Shown here piece after piece: positions 46,245 through 56,130 of a stretch of DNA of 64,000 bases (position 1 is the stretch's first letter; each line of letters begins with the position of its first letter). Made by a program: the position numbers and the translations under genes. Origin of the DNA: Acidovorax radicis N35 (GTDB lineage Bacteria > Pseudomonadota > Gammaproteobacteria > Burkholderiales > Burkholderiaceae_C); contig NZ_AFBG01000016.1 in the NCBI RefSeq assembly GCF_000204195.1, positions 88,278 through 152,277 on the forward strand. Direction: 5' to 3'. The notes under the pieces are model-generated. The model was not told where the DNA came from. It saw nothing but the letters and a program-made list of their open reading frames with translations, and did no database searches.

Positions 46245-47522
46245 ATGCGCGCAGCACTCTGGCTTTTGGCATTGTTTGGCGTGGCCGTGGCGGCCGCGCT
46301 GTTCGCGGGCAACAACCAGGGCACCGTCACCCTGTACTGGCCGCCCTACCGCATCGACCTGTCGCTGAACATGGTGGTGCTGCTGCTGGTGGGCGGCTTC
46401 GTCACCGTCTACGCGGCTCTGCGCGCCCTGGCGGCGCTGCTGGAACTGCCACACCAGGCCCGCCGCTGGCGCGTGCAGCAAAAGGAGCGCACCATGCACG
46501 CGGCCTTGCTGGATGCCCTGACCCACATGCTGGGTGGCCGTTTCATCCGCTCGCGCAAGGCGGCGGTGGCCGCGTTGTCACAAGAACACGCACTGGCCAG
46601 CGCCGGGGAGGCCGTGCCCCACGGCCGCCAGCTGCGCGCCCTGGCCCACATGATTGCCGCCGAGGCATCGCACGCGCTCCAAGACAGCGCCACGCGCGAA
46701 AGCCATCTGCAGGACGCCTTGCAGGAGGCGCCGCTGCGCGGCAGCGTGAACGAGCAGGAAATGCGCGAGGGCGCCCAGATGCGGGCCGCCCGCTGGTCGC
46801 TGGACGACCGCGATGCCAGCGCCGCGCTCGACCGCCTTGCGGCCCTGCCGCAGGGCGCCGCACGGCGCACGCTGTCGCTGCGTATCAGGCTCAAAGCCAC
46901 GCGCCTGGCACGCCAGACGCAGGACGCGCTGGACACCGCGCGCTTGCTGGGCAAGCACCGTGCGTTCTCGCCCGCAGCGGCCCAGAGCATCGTGCGGGGC
47001 CTGGCCATCGAACTCATCAACAGCGCGCACGACACCGCACAGCTGCAGCAGACCTGGATGTCGCTGGAGCCCTCAGAGCGCAGCATGCCCGAGCTGGCCA
47101 TCCACGCCGCGCAGCGGCTGGCCGCCCTGGGCGGCGATGCCACGCAGGTGCGCGCCTGGCTGCTGCCCGTGTGGGACCGCATGGTGGACCTGCCCGACGC
47201 CCTGGCCGAACACCATGCGCTGAAGCTGGTCCGCGCGCTGGAGGCGGGGCTGGATGCGCTCGACGCCCCCTGGCTGGCCCGCATCGAATCAGCCCAGCAG
47301 GCCAACCCGCGCGACGCCCGCCTGCAGTACCTGGCGGGCATGGCCTGCCTCAAGCGCCAGCTGTGGGGCAAGGCCCACCAGCTCCTCACGCAGGCGGCGC
47401 AGCAGCTGGGCGACAGCAGCCTGCGGGCCAGCGCCTGGCGCCACCTTGCAGAACTGGCAGAGAAACGCGGCGACGAAAATGCCGCTGCCGAGGCCTGGAA
47501 GAAGGCCGCGCTCAGCCGGTAA
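46245..47522 (+). CDS. hemY: HemY-like heme biosynthesis-associated TPR protein
   Basis: 425 residues, four bases after hemX. Two N-terminal helices (ALWLLALFGVAVAAALFAG; LNMVVLLLVGGFVTVYAALR) with LYWPPYRIDLS between them are the HemY N-domain hallmark, followed by TPR-like helical repeats. It is not the protoporphyrinogen oxidase that shares this symbol in Gram-positives. The function in heme supply is not established. Confidence 0.92.
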   Translation: MRAALWLLALFGVAVAAALFAGNNQGTVTLYWPPYRIDLSLNMVVLLLVGGFVTVYAALRALAALLELPHQARRWRVQQKERTMHAALLDALTHMLGGRFIRSRKAAVAALSQEHALASAGEAVPHGRQLRALAHMIAAEASHALQDSATRESHLQDALQEAPLRGSVNEQEMREGAQMRAARWSLDDRDASAALDRLAALPQGAARRTLSLRIRLKATRLARQTQDALDTARLLGKHRAFSPAAAQSIVRGLAIELINSAHDTAQLQQTWMSLEPSERSMPELAIHAAQRLAALGGDATQVRAWLLPVWDRMVDLPDALAEHHALKLVRALEAGLDALDAPWLARIESAQQANPRDARLQYLAGMACLKRQLWGKAHQLLTQAAQQLGDSSLRASAWRHLAELAEKRGDENAAAEAWKKAALSR

Positions 47523-47877
47523 ACGGCCTTTTGCAGGGGCTGCGCTTTCCGGGTGCCGTTCTTCGCCGCCCAAAGAACATCCCCCGCAGCCTGCCCAGAC
47601 CGCAACGGTTGGGGCCGCACCCAACCAGGGCATTCCTGGTGCCTTCACCGCCGCCACTCCCCCGCTGATGCGAGCAGGCGCAACTTGCACAGCATTGGGG
47701 AACTTTGAGCGCTCAGGCCCTATCAATTCATTTTTTTTGAATTGAAGCATCAATCTGCCTGAAGCCGAATGCGGCGACGGCTTCCTACACTGCCCCATCG
47801 CTTGACGGATGTCAGCCCCGAACGGGCTGGCAGGTTCGCCCAGCACCCTGTTTGCCAGACCCTCCCATTCTTTCCCG
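47523..47877. other. Intergenic region after hemY
   Basis: 355 bases without a supported gene. CAATTCA (47724-47730), eight Ts, TGAATTG (47738-47744) is a perfect AT-rich palindrome, possibly an operator or weak terminator. Confidence 0.45.
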
Positions 47878-48456
47878 ATGACTGCCACCGCCACCCGCAC
47901 CGCCGCCGACGCACCGCCCCGCCGCTACACGCGCACCGCCATGCTTTTGCACTGGGTGCTGGGCCTGGCGCTGATCGGGCTGTTTGGCGTGGGCATCTAC
48001 ATGACGGGCCTGCCGTTTTCGCCGCAGCGGCTCAAGCTCTACAACTGGCACAAATGGGCAGGTGTCACCCTCCTCGTGCTGTCGGTGCTGCGCCTGCTGT
48101 GGCGCGCCACGCACCGCCCCCCGGCCCTGCCGCCAGCCATCGAAAAGGCCATGCCGGGCTGGCAAAAGCTGGCGCACCACGCCACGCACGGGCTGCTCTA
48201 TGCGCTGTTTTTTGCCGTGCCACTGATTGGCTGGGCCTACAGCTCGGCCGCCGGTTTCCCCATCGTGTTCCTGGGCCTGTGGCAGCTGCCCGACTTCGTA
48301 CCCGTGAGCAAGGAACTGGCCGAGGCCATCAAACCCTGGCACCAGATCACCGCGTTTGCGATGGCGGGCCTGGTGGTGCTGCACATCGCGGGCGCGCTCA
48401 AGCACCAGATCGTGGACCGCGACGGCCTGCTCTCGCGGATGCTGCCTGGTAGATGA
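47878..48456 (+). CDS. Cytochrome b561 family membrane protein
   Basis: 192 residues from ATG 47878. Four transmembrane helices carry the heme-ligating His residues expected (YTRTAMLLHWVLGLAL; NWHKWAGVTLLVLSVLRLLW; HHATHGLLYALFFAVPLIG; WHQITAFAMAGLVVLHIAGA). Prokaryotic cytochrome b561 passes electrons in the inner membrane. Two YceI genes follow, a frequent association in proteobacteria. Confidence 0.92.
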   Translation: MTATATRTAADAPPRRYTRTAMLLHWVLGLALIGLFGVGIYMTGLPFSPQRLKLYNWHKWAGVTLLVLSVLRLLWRATHRPPALPPAIEKAMPGWQKLAHHATHGLLYALFFAVPLIGWAYSSAAGFPIVFLGLWQLPDFVPVSKELAEAIKPWHQITAFAMAGLVVLHIAGALKHQIVDRDGLLSRMLPGR

Positions 48457-48545
48457 GGCACCCCCTGAACCGCTTCGCGTCCTCCCCTTCTCCTGCGGGA
48501 GGGGGACGCACCCGGTGGCCCGGCAAAGCTGGCCTCACGGATGCA
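48457..48545 (+). repeat. Dispersed intergenic repeat, family B (copy 2)
   Basis: CACCCCCTGAACCGC ... GGGGGACGCACCCGGTGGCC ... GCAAAGCTGGCCTCAC, the plus-strand equivalent of 10740-10822. It lies between cytochrome b561 and the first YceI gene; it contains the hairpin CTCCTGCGGGAG. Confidence 0.62.
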
Positions 48546-48622
48546 CTGGCGGATGCGCGCCCTGTCCTACACAAGCCGACCGCCCCACCTTCTCTTTTCT
48601 GTCTTTTGAACGGAGTTTTCGA

Positions 48623-49201
48623 ATGAACCTGTCTTCTTCCACCCTGTCCCGCCTCGTGCTGGGCGCCGCCCTTGCCATGGGCGCCCAGGCCGCCATGGCC
48701 CAACAGCAGCTGGTGCCCGCCCAAAGCGAAGTGCAGTTCACCGCGCGCCAGATGGGTGTGCCGCTGGACGGCCACTTCAAGACGTTCAGCGCCCAGGTGG
48801 CGTTTGACCCGGCCAAGCTGGCAACCAGCAAGATCGCGCTCACGGTCGATACCGGCAGCGCCACGCTGGGATCGCGCGAGACCGATGCCGAGCTGCCCAA
48901 GCCCACCTGGTTCAACGTGCCCAAGTTTCCGCAGGCGCAGTTCGAATCGTCCAGCATCAAGGCGCTGGGCGGCGGCAAGTTTGAAGTGGCTGGCAAGCTC
49001 ACCATCAAGGGCAACGCGCAGAACGTGACCGTGCCCGTGGCCCTCGTCCAGAGCGGCGCCACCACCACGGCCACCGGCACGCTGCCCATCAAGCGCCTGG
49101 CGTTCAAGATCGGCGAGAACGAGTGGGCCGATACCTCGATGGTGGCCGACGACGTGACGGTCAAGTTCAAGCTCGCGCTGACTGGGGTGGCCAAGCTCTA
49201 G
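48623..49201 (+). CDS. YceI family periplasmic protein (copy 1)
   Basis: 192 residues from ATG 48623. Signal peptide cleaved near AAMAQ. QQLVPAQSEVQFTARQMGVP and later FKIGENEWADTSMV place it in the YceI lipocalin-like family, which binds isoprenoid or fatty chains such as polyisoprenoid quinones. It follows a b561 gene, consistent with a quinone-related periplasmic role. Confidence 0.9.
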   Translation: MNLSSSTLSRLVLGAALAMGAQAAMAQQQLVPAQSEVQFTARQMGVPLDGHFKTFSAQVAFDPAKLATSKIALTVDTGSATLGSRETDAELPKPTWFNVPKFPQAQFESSSIKALGGGKFEVAGKLTIKGNAQNVTVPVALVQSGATTTATGTLPIKRLAFKIGENEWADTSMVADDVTVKFKLALTGVAKL

Positions 49202-49297
49202 CACCCGAGTCCCCGCCCACCAGCGTTTCATTCGTTTTTGTTTTCGGTTTCGTTCCGCGTTTTTTCCTCTGTCGTCTCTATTCAGGAGTATTCACCC

Positions 49298-49876
49298 ATG
49301 CGCAAGCCCCTGTTCTCCCTGCTCGCCGTGGCCGCTGCCACCGCAATGACCGCCGGTGCCGCCCAGGCCGCCAACTACGCCATCGACCCCACACACACCT
49401 TTGTGACGTTCGAGATTGGCCACTTCGGTGCCACCACCAACCGCGCCCGCTTCGACAAGAAGCAAGGCACGGTGGAATTTGACCGCGCAGCCAAGAATGG
49501 CAAGGTGGACATCACCATCGACACCACTTCGGTGAACTCGGGCACGCCTCCCTTTGACAAGCACCTGCAAAGCGCCGACCTGTTCGATGCCGCCAAGCAC
49601 CCCACCATCAAGTTCGTGTCCGACAAGTTCAGCTTCAACGGCGACAAGGTCAGCGAAGTGACCGGCCAGCTCACGCTGCTGGGCAAGACCGCCCCCGTGA
49701 CGCTGAAGGCCACGCAGTTCAACTGCTACGACAGCCCCATGCTCAAGCGCGAAGTGTGCGGCGGCGACTTTGAAACGACCATCGACCGCACCCAGTGGGG
49801 CATGAACTACGGCGTGGAATGGGGCTTCCCCAAGAACGTACGCCTGGTGGTGCAGATCGAAGCCGTGAAGCAGTAA
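49298..49876 (+). CDS. YceI family periplasmic protein (copy 2)
   Basis: 192 residues from ATG 49298, with CAGGAG upstream; a start at 49238 would spoil the signal peptide. The signal ends GAAQA, then ANYAIDPTHTFVTFEIGHFG, the classic YceI opening, and VTGQLTLLGKTAPVTLKATQ. It is closer to the canonical YceI than copy 1. A strong terminator follows. Confidence 0.93.
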   Translation: MRKPLFSLLAVAAATAMTAGAAQAANYAIDPTHTFVTFEIGHFGATTNRARFDKKQGTVEFDRAAKNGKVDITIDTTSVNSGTPPFDKHLQSADLFDAAKHPTIKFVSDKFSFNGDKVSEVTGQLTLLGKTAPVTLKATQFNCYDSPMLKREVCGGDFETTIDRTQWGMNYGVEWGFPKNVRLVVQIEAVKQ

Positions 49877-49942
49877 AGCCGCACAGCGCAAAGGCAGCAG
49901 GGGATGCGCGACGCCCCCTGCCCCTCAGTGCAAGAACAAGAA

Positions 49943-49978
49943 GCCACCCGCAGCAGCGATGCTGCAGGTGGCTTTTTC
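49943..49978 (+). terminator. Rho-independent terminator after the YceI pair
   Basis: GCCACC, then a second inner stem CAGCA/TGCTG, and GGTGGC followed by TTTTTC. It closes the cytochrome b561-YceI-YceI group. Confidence 0.9.
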
Positions 49979-50044
49979 TTTGGCAGTCCGTTGCGTCCCC
50001 TGCGGATGCAGCGCATGCCACAGGTCAGCTAAAAATTAACTTAA

Positions 50045-50070
50045 CGTAAATCAATTACGAATAGTAGAAT
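50045..50070 (+). promoter_or_regulatory. Candidate operator and -10 of the VOC gene
   Basis: Perfect inverted repeat CGTAA (50045-50049), ATCAA, TTACG (50055-50059), directly before TAGAAT (50065-50070), a good -10. The site lies between a putative -35 and -10 in an AT-rich patch, as MarR-type operators often do. The regulator is not present nearby. Confidence 0.45.
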
Positions 50071-50097
50071 TGCAAAACCAATTCGAGGAGACTCTGC

Positions 50098-50721
50098 ATG
50101 AACGCTGTCCTGAAGAACCCTGACCTGGCCACGCTTCCCCCGCCGGCCGCCATCCAGCAGTTGCACCACTACGCCTACAAGGCGCGTGACGCCGAGGAAA
50201 CGCGCCAGTTCTACGAGGACATCCTGGGCCTGCCGCTGTACCACATCATCCAGAGCGACTACGTGCCCAGCACGGGTGAATACTGCCCTTACACGCACTT
50301 CTTCTTTCGCCTGCGGGACGGCTCGTTCATCGCCTTCTTCGACCTGGGCGACGACGTGAAGGCCGAGCCTTCGCCCAACACGCCGCTGTGGGTCAACCAC
50401 ATTGCTTTCCGGGTGGACACCGTGCAAGAGCTGGAGAACACCAAGAAGCGCCTGGAGGCCCACGGCATCGAGGTGCTGGGTGTGACGGACCACCACATCT
50501 TCCACAGCATCTATTTCTTCGACCCGAACGGCATCCGGCTCGAACTGTCGGCCCAGCTGGCGGACGAAGCACAGATGGCCAAGGACAGCACCGTGGCCCA
50601 CGCCCGCCTGAACGAGTGGACGGCGCGCAAGCAGCAGTGGCGCAAGGAGCGCGCCGAAGGCAAGGCGGTAGAGCCGCTCAAGCCGCAGCAGAATGATCGG
50701 CCGGAGTTTGCGCAGCCGTAA
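50098..50721 (+). CDS. VOC family (glyoxalase/dioxygenase fold) protein
   Basis: 207 residues. Two βαβββ halves: LHHYAYKARDAEETRQFYED (first metal His near the start) and LWVNHIAFRVDTVQELENTK (second His), then DPNGIRLELSA with the terminal Glu ligand. The fold hosts ring-cleaving dioxygenases and glyoxalases; the substrate cannot be read. A 30-residue Lys/Arg/Glu-rich tail follows the fold. Confidence 0.85.
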   Translation: MNAVLKNPDLATLPPPAAIQQLHHYAYKARDAEETRQFYEDILGLPLYHIIQSDYVPSTGEYCPYTHFFFRLRDGSFIAFFDLGDDVKAEPSPNTPLWVNHIAFRVDTVQELENTKKRLEAHGIEVLGVTDHHIFHSIYFFDPNGIRLELSAQLADEAQMAKDSTVAHARLNEWTARKQQWRKERAEGKAVEPLKPQQNDRPEFAQP

Positions 50722-50807
50722 GAACCTGCGTCGGGGGCCACGCGGTTCCCGGCAAAGAGGCTGGCGTGAAATTGTCGGGCGCCAATCCGCCAAAGAATTG
50801 AACAAAA

Positions 50808-50848
50808 ATAGCCACCAGCGCTTTTCTGTATTGATTTTTTAGCTATCA
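50808..50848. repeat. AGCGCT palindromic repeat variant with an extra hairpin
   Basis: ATAGCCACCAGCGCTTTTCT with, inside and beyond, TTCTGTATTGAT ... ATCAATACAGAA (12-base perfect stem around a T-rich loop). It sits between the convergent VOC and M48 genes and should work as a bidirectional terminator. Confidence 0.78.
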
Positions 50849-50909
50849 ATACAGAAGCAGCCTCACCCCCAGACGCAGGGGAGATGGCCAGGCAACTCTG
50901 CCGTGCGGA

Positions 50910-52769
50910 TCATGCTTCCTGTTGCTGTTGTGCCCGCATGATCTGGTGGCGCTGCCAGTAGTGGCCCACCGTGGCGTTGAAGGAGTCTTTTTCCTTCTTC
51001 AGGCCAGCCAGTTTGATCTTGCTGGTCTTGGCTCCCAGGCCCAGGGCATTTTTCTCGGGGTGGGTCACGATCAACGCGTTGCCAAAGCTGCTCTCTTTGT
51101 ATTCGAGCGCCTTCACCGCATCCCAGAACACGGTGGTCTCATCGGCGCTCGTGCGGATGCCCTCGATGCTGACCTCTACGGTGTTGTCCCCCTTGAGCGC
51201 AAACACCACGGGTGGAAAGTAGCGCAGCACCAGTGCGCGCTCTTCATCGGTGGCGGGCTCGTAGCGGTAGGCAAGGCTGCGCTCGTGGTCTTGCGCGAAC
51301 TGCTGCTCGTAGTCGCTCCACAGGCGCTGCTCGATCGCATCGGCCGTCAGGATCTCCTGCACCCAGGTGGCGGCAGGCGCACGCACGGCGATGGCGCCGT
51401 AGTCCTGCTCTTTCAACGCCATGCCCACGTTGCGCAGGCGCTCTGGCATCGCAGGGTGCGTGTCAAAGGGGTGCGGCACATTGGCCGTTTTCATGGCGTC
51501 CAGAAAATCATCGGAGGCCGCATAGGGTGCCAGCCCCTGTGCCACAAAGCGGGCGATGCCCAGCGTGGTGTCGTCGTGCCGCTCATTGCGGCCAAACAGC
51601 TCGGTCTCGATCTTGTAGCGGTACTGCGCGTAGGCGGCGATCTTCACCAGCGACTGCGCAATGGCCGCAGGCGAAATGAGCTTGGCGGCCAGCCGGTCGG
51701 CCTTGAACTCACGCTCGCGGCTGTCGCGCGCCAGCGCGATCTCAAAGATCATCCGATACAGGTCCAGCAGCGGCGAGACCATGACCGTGAGCCCGCCCGT
51801 GCGCATGGCGTGCCGGTAGTGGTCGTACTGCACGAGCTTGGGGCCCAGCCGGGCGCTGCTCTGGGTATCGCCGCCACGCAGGTGGGCCAGCTCATGGCCA
51901 AACACAGCATCGGCTTCGGCCTGGTCCAGGATGCGCAGCAGGGGCAAGCTGACAAACAGCGTGCGGCCTGTGAGCGTCTGGTTGCCCACTGTGAGCGGCG
52001 CCTCTGTCACGAAAAAATTGGCGTCGATGCCGGCCACGATGTGCTGGGGCGGCTCGGTCTTGAGGCGCTGGGCCATGTGGCGGATGCGCTTCCACAGCAG
52101 GGGTGCATCGTCTTCGGACACCAGCTCGCCCACGGCCTGGTTGCTGGACTCCACCCGTTTGAAGATGCCCCTCACCGCCACCAGCACGCCCGCCAACACC
52201 ACAAAACCCACGAGAAGCACCAGCTTGGGCGAATACTTGTGAAAGAAGAATGCCGTCACCCAGAACGACAGCCACACTGCCATCGCCCCTTGCACCAGCA
52301 GCGCGGCGGCGCTGGCATAGGTGGTCAAGCGCCAGCCGGTCACAAAGCTGGTGTACTGCAGCGTGCGGTCGGTAAAGGCCAGTGCACCCAGGCCCAGCAC
52401 GGCCAGCAGCAGCACGCCGCCGGCCACCAGGGTCCAGAACGACACCAGGCGTGCCATGTGGAACTGCCACACGTCGGAGTAGCGCTCGCACAGGGCTTCG
52501 CGGTAGTCCTGCGCCTCGGGCAAGGTGTTGTCGCAAATGGTGGAGGGTGGGTTGCTGCGGTAGTAGTCCTTGCGCGCCTGCTTCTCGGCGGGAGGCATGC
52601 CCTTTTCGGCGTCGATGCGCTGGCTGATCCCGGCCACAAAACTCGCGTCCTGGTCGTGCTGGGCGTAGAGGGTGAACCCATAGGTCACCGCCGGGATGAG
52701 GAAAAGCGCCAGCAGCGCATAGACAAAGACCTTGGCCAGGCCCACGCGAAGTGCGGATTGAAGATTCAT
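50910..52769 (-). CDS. Membrane M48 family zinc metalloprotease
   Basis: 619 residues from ATG 52769. About four membrane helices in the N-terminal half; the catalytic HEXXH lies in VFGHELAHLRGGD, with the third zinc ligand Glu expected in the EREFKADRLAAK helix. It is much longer than HtpX because of a large C-terminal domain (about 450-610) of unknown function. M48 membrane peptidases degrade misfolded membrane proteins. No neighbour clarifies the substrate. Confidence 0.9.
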   Translation of the reverse strand: MNLQSALRVGLAKVFVYALLALFLIPAVTYGFTLYAQHDQDASFVAGISQRIDAEKGMPPAEKQARKDYYRSNPPSTICDNTLPEAQDYREALCERYSDVWQFHMARLVSFWTLVAGGVLLLAVLGLGALAFTDRTLQYTSFVTGWRLTTYASAAALLVQGAMAVWLSFWVTAFFFHKYSPKLVLLVGFVVLAGVLVAVRGIFKRVESSNQAVGELVSEDDAPLLWKRIRHMAQRLKTEPPQHIVAGIDANFFVTEAPLTVGNQTLTGRTLFVSLPLLRILDQAEADAVFGHELAHLRGGDTQSSARLGPKLVQYDHYRHAMRTGGLTVMVSPLLDLYRMIFEIALARDSREREFKADRLAAKLISPAAIAQSLVKIAAYAQYRYKIETELFGRNERHDDTTLGIARFVAQGLAPYAASDDFLDAMKTANVPHPFDTHPAMPERLRNVGMALKEQDYGAIAVRAPAATWVQEILTADAIEQRLWSDYEQQFAQDHERSLAYRYEPATDEERALVLRYFPPVVFALKGDNTVEVSIEGIRTSADETTVFWDAVKALEYKESSFGNALIVTHPEKNALGLGAKTSKIKLAGLKKEKDSFNATVGHYWQRHQIMRAQQQQEA

Positions 52770-53152
52770 GAATGGGACCGATTGGTTGTATGTTTCATGA
52801 CTTGCGCAAAACAAGGCTCAGGCAAGCGGTTCACCCCAACGCGAGGTGGCTGTTGCATCCCGATTTGCGGAAGTCTTATGTTTTTTGACCCGGATAAACG
52901 CATGGAGCCACGCCCCTCCTCTCCAGGGGCTCTCTCTCGCTCCACCGGGCGGGATTATCAAGACGCCACAGCGGGCCGGTCCAGCGACAAGGTAACAATT
53001 GGCGAGAAATGCCCGACAGGCGGGATGTGGGTGGGATGCGAGCGCGAGGGGAAGAACGTCTAACGCCGGTCGGCACTCCCGTAAAATGCCTGGTCCACCC
53101 TCTTGACCGTTGAGGCGCGCCCCGTGCCTGCCTCCACCTTCTGCCAAACCCC
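52770..53152. other. Intergenic region upstream of valS
   Basis: 383 bases between divergent M48 and valS. No gene, repeat or strong terminator seen. GTAAAATGCC near 53090 could be part of the valS promoter but has no convincing -35. Confidence 0.4.
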
Positions 53153-56050
53153 ATGAGCACGCCCCAAGCACAACCCGGCCTCGACAGCCTGTCCAAGTCT
53201 TTTGAACCCGCCGCCCTGGAAGCCCACTGGGGCCCCGAATGGGAACGCCGTGGCTATGGCGTCGCGGGTTTCCGGGGCACCGGCGCCGCCCAGGCGGGCG
53301 AACCGGCGTTCTCCATCCAGCTGCCGCCGCCCAACGTGACAGGCACGCTGCACATGGGCCATGCGTTCAACCAGACGATCATGGACAGCCTGACGCGCTA
53401 CCACCGCATGCGCGGCTTCAACACGGTGTGGGTGCCGGGCACCGACCACGCAGGCATCGCCACGCAGATCGTGGTCGAGCGCCAGTTGCAGGAACAAGGC
53501 ATCAGCCGCTACGACATGGGCCCGACCCCGCCCGAGGCACGCAAGAACTTTGTGAGCAAGGTGTGGGAGTGGAAAGAAAAGTCCGGCAACACCATCACCA
53601 CGCAGATGCGCCGCATGGGCGACAGCGTGGACTGGAGCCGTGAATACTTCACCATGGACGACAAGCTCTCCACGGTGGTGACCGACACTTTCGTGAAGCT
53701 GTACGAGCAGGGCCTGATCTACCGCGGCAAGCGCCTGGTGAACTGGGACCCGAAGCTGCAGTCCGCCGTGTCCGACCTGGAAGTCGAGAGCGAAGAAAAA
53801 GACGGCTCGCTGTGGCACATTGCCTACCCCCTGGCCGATGGCTCGGGCAGCCTCACGGTGGCCACCACCCGCCCCGAGACCATGCTGGGCGACGTGGCCC
53901 TGATGGTGCACCCTGAAGACGCACGCTACACCCACCTCATCGGCAAGATGGTGAACCTGCCGCTGTGCGACCGCCAAATTCCGGTGATCGCCGACGAGTA
54001 CGTGGACAAGGAATTCGGCACGGGCGTGGTGAAGGTCACCCCCGCGCACGACCAGAACGACTACGCCGTGGGCCAGCGCCACAAGCTGCCGATGATCGTG
54101 GTGCTGACGCTGCAGGCCACCATCAACGAGAACGCTCCCGCCAAGTACCAGGGCATGGACCGCTTCGTGGCCCGCAAGGCCGTGGTGGCCGACCTGGAAG
54201 CCATCGGCGCGCTGGTCGAGGTGAAGAAGCACAAGCTCATGGTGCCGATCTGCACCCGCACCGGCCAGGTGATCGAGCCCATGCTGACCGACCAGTGGTT
54301 CGTGGCCATGAGCAAGGTGAGCGACCAGGACCCCACGGGCAAGAGCATTGCGCAAAAGGCCATCGACGCGGTGGCCACGGGCGAGGTGACGTTTGTGCCC
54401 GAGAACTGGGTGAACACCTACAACCAGTGGATGAACAACATCCAGGACTGGTGCATCAGCCGCCAGCTGTGGTGGGGCCACCAGATCCCGGCGTGGTACG
54501 ACGAAGACGGCAACGTGATCGTGGCCCGCACGGAAGCCGAGGCCCAGGCCAAGGCGCCCGGCAAGACGCTGCGCCGCGATGAAGACGTGCTCGACACCTG
54601 GTACTCGTCGGCCCTCGTGCCCTTCAGCACCATGGGCTGGCCTGAACAAGGCGACGCGCCCACCGACGACTTCAACCTGTACCTGCCCAGCACCGTGCTG
54701 GTGACGGGCTACGACATCATCTTCTTCTGGGTGGCCCGGATGATCATGATGACCACGCACTTCACCGGCCGCGTGCCGTTCAAGCACGTGTACATCCACG
54801 GCCTGGTGCGCGACGCGCAGGGCAAGAAGATGAGCAAGTCCGAAGGCAACGTGCTCGACCCGGTGGATCTGATCGACGGCATCTCGCTGGAGCCGCTGCT
54901 GGACAAGCGCACCACCGGCCTGCGCAAGCCCGAGACCGCACCCACCGTACGCAAGAACACGCAGAAGGAATTCCCCGAGGGAATCCCGGCCTACGGCGCC
55001 GATGCGCTGCGCTTTACCTTTGCGGCGCTGGCCAGCCTGGGCCGCAGCATCAACTTCGACAGCAAGCGCTGCGAGGGCTACCGCAACTTCTGCAACAAGC
55101 TCTGGAACGCCAGCCGCTTTGTGCTGATGAACTGCGAAGGCCAGGACTGCGGCTTGAAGGAGCACACCAAGGAAGAGTGCCAGCCCGGCGGCCCTGCCCA
55201 CGGCTACATGCACTTCAGCCAGGCCGACCGCTGGATCTCGTCGCTGCTGCAAAAGACCGAGGCCGAAGTGGCCAAGGGCTTTGCCGAGTACCGCCTGGAC
55301 AACGTGGCCAACACGATCTACGACTTTGTCTGGAACGAGTACTGCGACTGGTACCTGGAAATCGCCAAGGTGCAGATCCAGAACGGCACCGAGGCCGAGC
55401 AGCGCGCCACGCGCCGCACGCTGATCCGCACACTGGAAGCCATCCTGCGCCTGGCCCACCCGATCATTCCGTTCATCACCGAAGCGCTGTGGCAGACGGT
55501 GGCGCCGGTGGCAGGCATCCCTGGCGAGTCGGTCAGCATTGCCCGCTACCCCGAAGCCCAAGCCGCCAAGATCGACGAGGCTTCCATCGCCCACATGGGC
55601 CGTGTGAAGGGTCTTGTGGACGCCTGCCGCGCGCTGCGCGGCGAGATGAATGTCTCGCCCTCCACCCGTCTGCCGCTGTACACCGTGGGCGACACCGACT
55701 TCATGCGCGGCGTGGCACCCGTGCTGCAGGCCTTGGCCAAGCTCAGCGAAGTCAAGGTGTTTGACGACGAAACAGCCTGGGCCGCCGCCGCCCAGGCCGC
55801 GCCCGTGGCCGTGGTGGGAGAAGCCCGCATGTGCCTGTACATGGAAATCGACGAAGTGGCCGAGAAGGCCCGCCTGTCCAAGGAAATCGCCCGCATCGAC
55901 GGCGAGATCACCAAGGCCAACAACAAGCTCTCCAACGAAGCGTTCGTGGCCAAGGCCCCCCCTGCCGTGATCGACCAGGAAAAGAAGCGCATCGCCGACT
56001 TTGGCGCCACGCTGGCCCGCCTGCGCGACCAGCTGGCACGCCTGGGCTGA
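53153..56050 (+). CDS. valS: Valyl-tRNA synthetase
   Basis: 965 residues, typical bacterial ValRS. The HIGH-type motif is [12 protein letters not shown] and the KMSKS motif is [13 protein letters not shown]; the editing domain contains the conserved [12 protein letters not shown]-terminal coiled coil ([20 protein letters not shown]) binds tRNA. It charges tRNA-Val and edits threonine. Followed 80 bases later by galU. Confidence 0.98.
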   Translation: MSTPQAQPGLDSLSKSFEPAALEAHWGPEWERRGYGVAGFRGTGAAQAGEPAFSIQLPPPNVTGTLHMGHAFNQTIMDSLTRYHRMRGFNTVWVPGTDHAGIATQIVVERQLQEQGISRYDMGPTPPEARKNFVSKVWEWKEKSGNTITTQMRRMGDSVDWSREYFTMDDKLSTVVTDTFVKLYEQGLIYRGKRLVNWDPKLQSAVSDLEVESEEKDGSLWHIAYPLADGSGSLTVATTRPETMLGDVALMVHPEDARYTHLIGKMVNLPLCDRQIPVIADEYVDKEFGTGVVKVTPAHDQNDYAVGQRHKLPMIVVLTLQATINENAPAKYQGMDRFVARKAVVADLEAIGALVEVKKHKLMVPICTRTGQVIEPMLTDQWFVAMSKVSDQDPTGKSIAQKAIDAVATGEVTFVPENWVNTYNQWMNNIQDWCISRQLWWGHQIPAWYDEDGNVIVARTEAEAQAKAPGKTLRRDEDVLDTWYSSALVPFSTMGWPEQGDAPTDDFNLYLPSTVLVTGYDIIFFWVARMIMMTTHFTGRVPFKHVYIHGLVRDAQGKKMSKSEGNVLDPVDLIDGISLEPLLDKRTTGLRKPETAPTVRKNTQKEFPEGIPAYGADALRFTFAALASLGRSINFDSKRCEGYRNFCNKLWNASRFVLMNCEGQDCGLKEHTKEECQPGGPAHGYMHFSQADRWISSLLQKTEAEVAKGFAEYRLDNVANTIYDFVWNEYCDWYLEIAKVQIQNGTEAEQRATRRTLIRTLEAILRLAHPIIPFITEALWQTVAPVAGIPGESVSIARYPEAQAAKIDEASIAHMGRVKGLVDACRALRGEMNVSPSTRLPLYTVGDTDFMRGVAPVLQALAKLSEVKVFDDETAWAAAAQAAPVAVVGEARMCLYMEIDEVAEKARLSKEIARIDGEITKANNKLSNEAFVAKAPPAVIDQEKKRIADFGATLARLRDQLARLG

Positions 56051-56130
56051 ACGGCCGGGCAGCCTCTGGCCTGACACTTGCATATCCAAGACGACCACAA
56101 CACCCCGACCCCCCGCCTTCAAGGAGCCCC

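Noticed and set aside
47878..49876. Three neighbouring genes of exactly 579 bases (cytochrome b561, YceI 1, YceI 2)
   Set aside because: Cytochrome b561 is unrelated to YceI, so the equal length is coincidental; only the two YceI genes are paralogous.
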